From Anodontia alba (lineage: Eukaryota; Mollusca; Bivalvia; Lucinida; Lucinidae), in the NCBI GenBank assembly GCA_964016985.1, contig OZ024823.1:36809687-36873686 (forward strand): DNA of 64,000 bases, read 5' to 3'. How positions within the stretch are numbered: position 1 is the stretch's first letter; each line of letters starts with the position of its first letter. The notes under the pieces are model-generated. The model saw only the letters and a list, made by a program, of their open reading frames with translations, was not told the origin of the DNA and did not search any database. Shown one piece after another: positions 32,301 to 44,400 of the stretch. A program made the position numbers and the translations under genes.

Positions 32301-35300
32301 TGTCTTGCACAAATATCCGTGAGTAAAACCACAACGTTATTTAATTTGAAATTCCCATCAAATGAGGTCAAGCTAAATTTTTGAATTTCTTCCTGTCTCA
32401 AATTGTCTCCCTTTGAATGAAAAATATAGGGAATTTAAAGAGTCTATATCTGAAGTGGCGTTGGTCGTTTTTCACTTGAATTTTTTTAAAGTGTTGCTTG
32501 GCTAAGCCTCCTTGTACCACATACAGATGAAATCTCCTAAAACTGTTCATTTAACAGAACAATGTCAATTAATGTCCCATAGAAATTCAGTGCATTCTGT
32601 CAGAAGAGGAATGAAAATATAAAAAAAATGTCAAGTCCTTGGTATAGAAATTTGACAGTGTACTCTGTTATGCATTTGAAGTTGAAACATGTCCTTACAG
32701 CATTTTTATCCTTCTATCAACTGAATGCAATACAAATGCATAAATGTAAGTTTCTTTGTCCAAAATGCACCTTTAAAGGGAATCTACTCATACACAAATA
32801 TTGATTTAGACCCCTTATTTGTTTCCGTAAATGTCATTTCATTGCTCTTTGATAGAATTTCCTGGAAATTGTTGCAAATTATGCCTAAAAGATTGTTCTT
32901 AACTATGATATTAACGATTTATGTACATATGTAAAAATCCGGTGAAAATAAAAAAGAATAGTTACCTGTATACTTATTTTTGCCTCTCAGTATATTACAA
33001 ATGCATATCTATGTGAAATATAATGTCATTAGGCTGCATTTAAAGGGAAAGAATACACTTTTGAAGGAGATAACTCTGTAAAAATTGTTTTATCTCCCTT
33101 CTGGAAAGGAGTTTGCTTCCCTTGAAGGAGATTTATATGTAGGAGAGCAAACAGACGTCACAAAAGTTGTCTCCCTTATAAAAATGGCAGAAAATCTACC
33201 ACATGTATCCAGTCCCCAAAATAAGTCTGACAAATGGTTGTGTGAGTGACATTTTTAACGCTTATCACTCTGGGTAAAATTTTCAGCAGACGACATTTTG
33301 AAATATTTTTCTTATTTTCCCCAAAACAGGATTAGACATTTTATGCAAATTGTCTCCTATGGAGACAATTTGCATGAAATGTCAAAACCTGTTTTCTGAA
33401 AAAAAAATAAGAAAAATCTCATCCACTTGTTGTCTGCTGAATTAGACCAGAGTGTGGTAATGGTTAAAATGGCAGTATCCAAGATAAGCAAAACAACATT
33501 AAAAAAAAAAAAAAAAAAACATTTTGAAAAGCCATGTCTTCCGAACTACTAGTGACTCAGTGTGTGATCTGATTTTCCTGAAATTTTCACCAAATGTCCA
33601 TAAGGAAAACACCTCCAAAAGAATGATACTCCAAACTCCCACAAGTTATATGTTCACTGCCTACATAATTAGTAATGACCATCACATATAAAGCAACACA
33701 TATTAGATGAGAAATGCAAAGAGTGTTAATTAGCTTGTTTTCCATGAAAACTGATTATGTTATGGGCAAATTCAGCAGATGTCACAAACTGATGATATTT
33801 TTTCTTATTTTTCCTAGAAAATAGGATCTCACACTTCATGCAAATTGTCTCCTAAGGAGACTGTCTGCTGAATAATTTTTACCCAGCATGCAGTGTCAAT
33901 ATAATCCCTCATATTGCTCTGACAACCCTTACAGTACCAAGCAAAATTGTAGCAGAAGACTTTCTAAATTTTCATTATTGTTTTTCAGAGAAAATAAGTT
34001 GACATTTCATGTGAATCATCTGCCTAGCAGATGATTCACATGAAATGTCAAGTCTTATTTTCTCTAAAAAATGACAAACCCAACGTATTTCAAATTGCCA
34101 TCCTGCAGTTATGATTGGTGCATTAAGGCTTATTTAGTGTGTATTTACCCAAACTGTTATGCAGACTGCCATATATGTATAAAAAAACTACAAATTGTCC
34201 AGCGGTCTTGTATTAGCTGCTCCTTTGAAAACTTTTTTGGACTGGCATCCAGATAATTTTTTTTCTCTCATTTCTCCACAAAAGCATTGATGTGACATAG
34301 GTGCACATAAAAGAAGAGGTGAGGCACTTCTAATGAGTTATCACAATCCCAGTCAGCATTCTACGTAAATCTATATCGGGCCGTCATCGGGCCGTCAGGG
34401 TAGCTGACGGGCCGATGACGGCCCGATGTAGATTTACGTAGAATGCTAGCTGGGATGTGTTTTTATGGAGAAATAAGAAAACTATCACAGCTTTTCGATT
34501 GAAGAAAGTGCCTTATCTGTATCAATGCTTGTCCTTTAACAATATTTGAGCCTCTGCATGTGAATTTGTACCTTCTGACATACACACACAGCAAAAAGGT
34601 AGATCAGCATGCATCCATGCAGTCTCATCAGTGTCTTAACCCATTTAAGCCTAGCATCCCATAAAATGGACATAGACAAATAGTGTAGACCCAGATCAGA
34701 TGTTGCAGAATGCAGCATCTGATCAGGGTCTACACTTTTTGCATTAAGTTCAGAAATTTCTACAAAACATGATAATAATAAAAACTAACCAGACACTAGT
34801 CACGAATCAGATTCCACTTATATAGGAAATGGACTTGTCCAAAGATTTGAGGTAGAAGAGTCCACTTGGCATAAATGGGTTAACTGGGCAGTCTTTGGAA
34901 AGTTTAGAATCTAGTTTCTTCAGGTGGACAGTGAAGACTCTGAATAGACTACACAGATAGGCAGGCTGATCCAAGTCTTTGCTGAAAGAACATGTCAGAG
35001 ACATTTATAAAACCTGTTTATGAAAAACAGTTGTCCAATAGTTACTGTGCTTTCAAAACCTTTTAGAAAGTCATTTTTTTTTTTTTTTGCTTGGCCCTAT
35101 TACACAGAGGATGTAATTTTGCAAACTCTTGTCATGATTTAATGCAAAACCATTCCTCGTTACTATCTATGCACAAAAAGTTTTATTCTAGTCATTGGTT
35201 GTCAAAGCATGTATTAACCCTTAAAGCACCAATCACAACTGCAGCAGACGACAGTTTTTATGTTTTTTGTTTTTTTTTATTTTTCAAAGAAAACAAGTGC

Positions 35301-35350
35301 TTAGCAGAAAATTCACATGAAATGTCAATACTTATTTTCTTTGAAAAATG

Positions 35351-35421
<71 letters not shown>

Positions 35422-38400
35422 TATGTACCACAATAACCCTGAGTATTGGGACAGACAGACCTGAGCAAACAGTGTGGACCCAGATCAGACACTGCAGAAT
35501 GCAACATCTGATCAGGGTCTACATTGTTTGTCACTCATCCAACTATTTTTAGACACATCAACAGGTTGTCAAATGGAGTTGTTAAAATTTTAGATGAAAA
35601 GAAAAATAAGGAGTTAATATTAAGGGTAAATACGGTATTTCAGTATGCGCTTTAAGGGTTAAAGCTAAGGTATTGTGTCTGGCCTGTTGTTTGTAAAATA
35701 TTTCTGACAGTGAGGTTTGGTTTTGGTAATGAACATGGGATGCAACATATTTGGTGTTTTGTAGTCAACTGCATGTCCAATAGGTGTCGGCTCCCCATTG
35801 AACTTTTTAGTATGTTTAAGAGATGATTCAAAAGTACAGTAAGTCAGTGCCCTCAGTAGTTGAATATGTCTACTGTATCTTGCACTAGGTAAGTTCTGAA
35901 ATCAGAAAGAATTCATATACCAGTTTTTATACCCCGCCACACAATAGTGGCAGGGTATTATGGTTTCACGTTGGTCGTCCGTGTGTCCGTCCGTCCGTCG
36001 TACCTCCATCCGTCCGTCCATCCGTCGTACCTCCGTCCGTCCGTCCGTTTTTCTTTTCTGGATGATAACTTGAGTAAACTTCAATGGATTTTCACCAAAC
36101 TTGGTATGTGCATTGATATTGTAGAGGTCTGGTTTGGGATTGCTAATGGGCAAATTTCGTCAATTTTTGATGGAGTTATCTGCCCGAGACATGCCCATAT
36201 TTTCGTTTCCGGACAATAACTTGAGTAAATTACAAGGGATTTTCACCAAACTTGGTATGTGCATTGATATTGTGGAGAGCTGGTTTGAGATTGCTAATGG
36301 GCAAATTTCGTCAATTTTTGACAGAGTTATCTGCCCGAGACATGCCCATATTTTCATTTCAGGACTATAACTTGAGTAAATAACAAGGGATTTTCACCAA
36401 ACTTGCTGTATGCATTGACATTAAGGAGATCTGGTTTGGGATTGCTAATGGGCAAATATCGTCAAATTTTTACGGAGTTATCTGCCCGAGACACGCCCAT
36501 ATTTTCGTTTCCTGATGATAACTTGAGTAAATAACAGGGGATTTTCATCAAACTTGCTATATGCATTGACATTAAGGAGATCTGGTTTCCGATTACTAAT
36601 GGGCAAATTTCGACAAATTTTTACGGAGTTATCTGCCCGAGACATGCCCATATTTTTGTTTCCGGATGATAACTTTAGTAAATAACAAGGGATTTTAACC
36701 AAACTTGCTATTTGTATTGACAGTAAGGAGATCAGGTTTGGAATTGCTAATGGGCAAATTTTGTCAAATTTTTACGGAGTTATCTGCCCGAGACACGTCC
36801 ATATTTTCATTTCTGGATGATAACTTGAGTTAATAACAAGGCCTTTTAACCAAACTTGCTATATGCATTGATATTATCAAGATCTGGTTTAGGATTGTTA
36901 TCTGTCCATTGATATTATCAAGATCTGGTTTAGGATTGTTATCTGTCCCTCCATCATTTTCTTTCCAGACATTTTCGCAATGATAACTTTAATACAAATA
37001 ATTCTATGGTGGGGTATTATGCTTGTGGTGCTTTTATTTACAAATTCTGAAGTAATTGACTGCAAAACACTAGATACATATACATGTATATACAAATTGT
37101 TCAGGCAGTTTTGAAATTGTGTTAATGCTTGCAATATGTTTTTTTGTTTGCTTGTACATATATTCTAAAAGCTTCACTTGATGTTGTTGAGTATACAGGT
37201 AGTTAGTATTCTTGCTGGATGGAAGGAGGTCATTTGATCTCATCTTGCTACTACCGGTACTGCTGACCAAAGATCCCTCTCACTTGCTTAAGCAGTGACA
37301 TTGGCAGGAGTTATATGTGAGCTCCATGCATGCTGACTTGCATTAGTTTTAAATGTATGCATGTTGTGTGACTGCCAACCATGTCTTGCAGATTGCTTTT
37401 GGTTTGTTCCTATATTGTCTAAATGCTTAGATATATGACAAAAAAAGGAACAGTTTAACATTTTAAGTGGCAGCAGATGGCATTCTAAAATTTACTTATT
37501 ATTTTTTCTGGCGAAAGAATGTGCACAATACTGGTTAACCGCTTAGAGGACTAAGCCTGCCCAGTAAACGTGTGGTTAGGTAAACTGACCGCGCTCGACA
37601 TGACCCCATTGGGTTGACTGGGCCGTAAAACCTCAACACAAACAAAACTAATAAAAATAAAGCTTGACCTTTCATCTGCATAGTAAGCCTTATGTTGTCT
37701 GAAAAAACAGTAGAATTTTGAATGTCTTCTGCAGCAGTTTTGAATGTCTCTGTAATAGTTCATTCAGGTCTCATTGTTGGCTTTTTTTTAGGCTGAACAT
37801 CAGGGTGTTTTAGACAAAGCTCGACAGGAGTATGAGACACGTCTACAGCAGGCCATAGAGAGAATAGCTCACCTACAGAAGGAGGTTGAAAAGTACAGAT
37901 GTCTGGCTGGTATTGAGAAACTCACACAAGCAGCTCTTTCAGGTATGGTGGCTAAAACAGTATTCTTTTGAATTGTTAAGGCTAATAACATGCTGGGCCC
38001 AGTTGTTCAAAGCTAACGATGTCGTTAGTTAACGATTCGTTAAAATTTACATTGAGTGATACGCAAATAATGCTGAAATTTTTTGCTGAAAAAATGTGAG
38101 TAGCTTTTGCACTGCAAAAGCTACTCACATTTTTTCAGCAAAAAATATCAGAATTTTGTATATTGAATCCGCTAAAATAGTTAACGAAATGACCCTTAAC
38201 GAGCTCGTTAAGCTAACGACGCTTTGAACAACTGGGCCCTGGGTAAATTTTCAGCAATGACATTGTTTGTGGATGGGTATACAGTTTTCAAGTCTGTCCA
38301 TCTGTCTGTCCATACCCAGTCAGCATTCTACGTAAATCTATATCGGGCCGTCATCGGCCCGTCAGGGTAGCTGACGGGCCGATGACGGCCCGATGTAGAT

Positions 38401-41400
38401 TTACATAGAATGCTAGCTGGGTAACATTTACTTTTTGCCCTTAAATGATTGTAGGGGAATACTGTTTTCTTGTTATTCATCCATCTGTCTGTAACATTTT
38501 GCTTTTTGCAGGGGTAGCTGATAATCCATGCTTATTGACACTTTTTCTTGTTTTTTATATATTTTTTTTTTTGTATTTTTCCATGTAAATCAGGTTTGAC
38601 ATTTCATAATAAATGTCTCCAAACAAGTTAATTTGCATGAAATGTCAAATTCTTTGTTCTGCCCCAAAAATAAGAAGTATACCATCAGTTTGTCATTCTG
38701 CTGAATTTAATCAGACAGTCCTACAGGTTAAAGATATTTTTGAGGATTTTCTAGTTGTTTTTTTTTTTTAAACACAAATATGTTTAACAAAATTGCTGAG
38801 GTTTCTAATTTCTATCTGAAAATAATATTTGTTACACCGTATTCGACCTAATTACCGCACTGTGCGCTTAGGTTTTTCAAAATTACTGGGAACACTCATT
38901 TGTGGTAAAATATGTTACCTACTAAGGATACACTATAAAAAAGATCAGAAAAAGGACTTATTAGATGATGATTTGTTTCTGATTTTCTTTATAAAGGCAT
39001 ATGTTGTAGGCACTCATTTGAATTGCATCGACAAGTCGATGCAATTTAAATGAGTACCCACAACATATGCTTTTAAAAAGAGGTAAAGAAAAATTACACT
39101 GGCTTTGGAATTTCTTGACTGTTCGCTTATAGGGGTATGTGCGGTAATTAGATCGAATACGGTAAGTTTTTATCCTCTCCATAACTCTAACTAGGAATAG
39201 TATCAGGTACAATAGTATTCTTATTTCTTCATCTGCGCAGTCTAACCACATTACGAAAACACTCCTATTCAAATATATAGAAAATTTCACCTCCAAAAAC
39301 TGAAAATTTTCAGGTAAAAAACTCTGATATTTTTCATATATCTGCTTAAAACATAGATTGTGGGTACTCGTTAGAACCGCCTCAGCGAGGCGGTTCTAAC
39401 GAGTACCCACAATCTATGTTTTTGATCAGAAATAAGAAAAATAATGTATACCCCTGTAAACCCCAGTTTTACTATATAAAGTGGGGTTTAAGGGGGTCAA
39501 AATTACATAGGCATGTTTTCGTAATGAAGCATACTGTCATTGGATACTATAGAATATATTGGCATACTGTAAGTCAGACTGGCGAAAGAAAGTGCACAAT
39601 ACTGGTTAACCGCTTAGAGGACTAAGCCTGCCCAGTAAACGTGTGGTTAGGTAAACTGATAGTGCTCGACATGACCCCATTGGGTTGATTGGCCGTAAAA
39701 CCTCAACACAAACAAATCAGACTGTACTGCAGGCTAATCTGAACTTTCATAGTTCTGAAGACACCTTTTCTGATTGCATGCTCAAGTACAGTCAACTCTC
39801 ATTATCTCGACTTTGCTTATCTGGAATAACTGCTAATCTGGAAGTGAAAATCTGGTCCCTGTTTTAACATACCGGTAGAAATCAAGCAACAGGTAACAAA
39901 ATATTGTGGAAAAGAGGAGAAATTGCTCCTAAGGAGCAATTTCTCCTCTTTTCCACAATATTTTCAACATATCTCTAACTTCAGGAGCCAAATTAAATAG
40001 TCATTTGTGAAATGTGGTTGTTTGATTTTTTTTTTTTTCAATTCTGCAAATCTGATATGTTGAGGTCCAGATATCTCAAAGTATTTCAAAGAGTCCCTTG
40101 GATTTCGAGATATCGAGAGTCGATTATATGTTCATCTAAACACTGCTTATCTGGGGTGTGAGGAATGAAACGCTCCATAGAAGTTGCTAAAACAGTTTCA
40201 AGCTTTTGAGGGAATAAAATTTGTCAAAATTGTAGCTGGCCTCGGTGGCTCAGTTGGATGCACTTCCGACTGGTGATCAGGAGGTTGCAGGTTCGACCTT
40301 CGCCAGGTTGGCAACATTCTGCTGTTGAGATTGATCATGAAATTTTTTCTATGGTCATTCTCTTCCTTCCACTAATTCAAGAGGACAGTTGTCAGTTTCT
40401 GGCAAAAGAATGTGTACAATACTGGTTAACTGCTTAGAGGACGAAGCCTACCCAGTAAAAGTGGGGTTCGGTAAACTGACCATGCTTGACATGACCCCAT
40501 TGGGTTGATTGGGCTGTAAAACCTCAATTCAAACAAATTGTCAAATTGTTTTTGCCTCCTTTCTGAAAGCAGTGCTGCCAGATGCATGCAAATAGCACAC
40601 TTGACACTGTCTCCATATGACTCTGGTGTCTGGGAGCCAAACGATGACACGTTATAACCTGTTCCTATATTGATACAGTAAATGTCTTAAAATTTCGAAC
40701 ACTTTATTCTATACTTTTTAGGTCACCTGGACGAAGTCCAGGAAGAGCTATTGCACTACCCTCGGGCATTGGTGTTGGCGTTGGTCTCGGCATCGGCGTC
40801 CAAATTTACGTTAAAGTTTTTTAAGAGCTTATATTTTCCAGACCATGTGATAGATTTGGTTCATATTAGGTATGATGATAGATATAGTTCCAAAGTTTTA
40901 TTCAAGATCAAGGTCACAGACTTAAAAGTTTTATATTAAAGTTTTTTAAGTGCTCATATTTTCCAAACCATATGATGGATTTTGTTCATATTTGACATGA
41001 TGATAGATACAGGTCCAAAGTTTTATTCAGCAATACTCACTGCCCTTGCCCATGGCCTCAAGGTCAAAGTTAAGAACTTAGAAATTTTATATTAAAGTGT
41101 TTTAAGAGCTCATATTTTCCAAACCATATGATAGATTTGGTTCATATATGGAAGGTCCAAAGTTTTATTCATAATCACCCCCACCCATGCCTATGACCTC
41201 AAGGTCAAGGTCACAGACTTAGAAATTTTATAATTGATCCCTGATAATGTCAAATTCATGACAACAAATGATCAAACCATAGCACAAGAAATCCTATCAA
41301 GAGCTAAAATGCCATAACATTTCCGCTTACTGTAATGATTCTAAGTATTAGGACAGATAGGCCTAAGCAAACAGTGCAGACCCAGATCAGACCGGTCCTA

Positions 41401-44400
41401 AAGAGCACCATGACACTCCAATGTCACCCCAATTCCAGGGGACAGCTCTTGTTTTGCCTATTTTTTGCCTTTTGTGCAGTTGTTTCTTCAAATACTTAGT
41501 GGAATGGCAAACAGTGTAGACCCTGATCAGACTGCTCCTGAAGGAGCAGTCTGATCTAGGTCAGGACTGTTTGTATTTGCCATTTTATCAGACGCTCTGG
41601 TGTATGAAATTTTAGGATTTTAACTGTAGTAATATTTAGATATAAAGAAAGTGCATGTGTCTGGAATTCTGCTGTTTACAATAAAGGTGAAGGGACACAC
41701 CTCCAAGATAGAGCTCATTTCTCAAAGGTGGCTACTCTTAACCCTTAAAGCGCCAATCACAACAATTGTCGTCTGCTTTGTCATCTGCTTGTGATTTTAA
41801 AAGTCATTTTTGCAAACAGTGTGGACCCAGATCAGACTGCTCCTTTAGGAGCAGTCTGATCTGGGTCCACACTGTTCGCCTGTATGCAAAAATAGGTTTG
41901 AAAAGTTTGCAAGAATATTCAGCAGACGACATAAACAGACGACATTTTCAGATGCAGTTTTTCTTGGCGCTTTAAGGGTTAAATTGTTTCCTTAAAGGTA
42001 GCCCCTTGTGAGTGACTTTTTTACCAGGGAAGCAAGTTATTCACTGCTGGAGTGGTTTCCCTTTGAAAAGGGAGGCAGATAAAAACGTACAGTCTGGAGT
42101 GCTCATTTCTTGACGTGTATCCATCCACCTTTAAGGGATTTGATACAGTTTCAAGAGAGATAGCTGTCAGATTTGTTACTACTCCTTTCTGAAAAGAATC
42201 TATTCTAAAAGGAAAGAATTTGCTCTCAAGGGGAGCAAACTTTTTCCTTTTAGAGTAGAACCCCTTTTCCTTTTCAGAATGGGTTTGATGGACAGGAAAG
42301 CAAACAAGTCACAAAAGTTGTCTCCCTTGGCAAAAGTCTTTTATGTATATCCATTCAACTTAAGATTTGTTTCTTTTTTAGATGCTGATGCTGCCAGAAT
42401 TGAAGCTGGGCTCCAGTCTGATGAAACCCAGTCAAATGGCTATTCTTCACCATCGTCTGGTACCCCTTCCATATCACAGTACCATACACCAGCAGTCACT
42501 CCAGATTGTGTATCATTAGACTATCCAGTGAACTATGAAAAAAACCCAAATGAACTGTTTAATGATATTTCTACGCCACATGATCTACGCCCAGATGGAG
42601 ATGGAATACCGCAAGCACCTCCTGCTCCACCGGTACCACCCCAGTATCCTGGAGCACCACCTCCTCCACCACCCCCAGCACCACCACCTTTGGGTGGTGC
42701 TCTTCATCGAAATGGTATTTTATAGTGCTATGTTTATTTCATAGTCAATGAAAAAAAAATTGTTTATTTTTTTGCTTTTCATTGAAATGGTATATATTTC
42801 TGTTGTTTATTTCATAGCCAATTAAAAAATTTTGATTATTTTAATACATAAATTTAAGATAGTCCTTTAACCCATAAAGTGCCAGTTACAACTGCAACAG
42901 ATGACATTTTGAAATACTGTTTTATTCTTTTTCAGAGAAAATGAGATTAAGATAGTCCTTTAACCCATAAAGTGCCAGTTACAACTGCAACAGATGACAT
43001 TTTGAAATACTGTTTTATTCTTTTCAGAGGAAATGAGATGACATTTCATGTGAAACATCTGTCTAGCAGATGATTCACATGAAATATCAAGTCTTACTTT
43101 CTCTGAAAAAATAATAAAAAAAATTAGACTGTCCCCTGCTACAATTTTGCTTGGCACTTTAAGGGTTAATATCAAAGGCTGTTGGGTGCCTTGTTTGCAA
43201 TGCAAAAAGTATACCTAGCCCCAGATAAGGTACTTTTTCAACCAAAAAGTACTAATATTTTTCTTATTTCTCTATGAAAGCATATGTTGTGGGTACCCAT
43301 TAAGAGCATCTTGGTTAAATGCTTCTAATGAGTGGGAGGTGGTCGGGTTTGGCAAAGGTGTCATACGTCTTATGTCACTGGGGCGTCCAACTGATATTGG
43401 CTTACAGTTGGGCAAGGCCTGCTATTCTTGTAGCAGGTAAGGGTAGAGGGGGAATGTTTTTATTTCTTCTGTGTCTTCATTATCATTCCTGTTCCTCTTT
43501 CTTCCCTATTCCTCTCTTTCATCCTATACTTTCTCTTTTCTCTTTCCCTGGGAGACAACACAAAATGACCCACAAGGGTTGACATTTCGTTAAACCCCAA
43601 CACAATCAATCAAAATTCTAATGAGTGCCCACAACATATTTCTGGTGCTATGATCATAAAAATTGGGATACCAGGAAAAGCTGCAGTCATGGGACCCCAG
43701 TAAGCATTCTTTATAAATCTACAGCGGGCCGTTTGTGGCCCGTCGGTAGTTGACAGGCCGCTAATGACCCGCTATAGATTTATAAAGCATGCTAGCTGGG
43801 ACATAGCTATCCGAGGCATCAAATAAAATTTGAATGACAGGAAATGACATAAAAGAGCACTCTAATGAAACAAAAATAGAACTCTCACAAAAATTGAACA
43901 AATAAAACGGAGGAGCTGCAACAGAAATACCACCTTGGAAGTATCAGTTTTATCGATTTTGTTGTTAAAGTTTGATGTGAAGTGCTTTAATGCTTAGCAC
44001 TCTGGGTAAAATTTTCAACAGACGATATTTTGAAATATTTTTTTTTTATTTTTTCTGGAAAACAGGAATTAACATTCCATGCAAATCGTCTCCAATGCAT
44101 GAAGTGTTTGATCCTGGTTTCTAGGAAAAATTAGAAAAAATATCATCAATTTGTCATCTGCTGAATTAGCCCAGAGAGTGGTAAAGGTGAAATTGGATTT
44201 TGCGTGTAGTTTATTTTGCAGTTGTGCATCTGCCTTTTTTGGATGGGTTTTACAAAAATCCGTCCTTTAAAAAAACCAAGGGCAGGCGGGCATCTGGTGG
44301 GTGGGCGTTGGGCATCATCCGAGGTTTAATTTTTGGTTAACCTTTTAGAAAAAACGCGTCCCTAATGCCTTTAGGCATTTTTCTTGTTTTTTCAAAGAAA

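Larger units (their letters stand above)
35216..35660. repeat. Pal-D element interrupted by an AT microsatellite and Pal-K
   Basis: TTAACCCTTAAAGCACCAAT, the hairpin ACTTATTTTCTTTGAAAAAT side at 35328, then (AT)n and Pal-K, and finally the family end GCGCTTTAAGGGTTAA at 35647-35661. Confidence 0.72.

Noticed and set aside
35947..36370. Overlapping frames in the 151-bp array
   Set aside because: Produced by a repeat whose unit is not a multiple of three; frame and peptide change from unit to unit.
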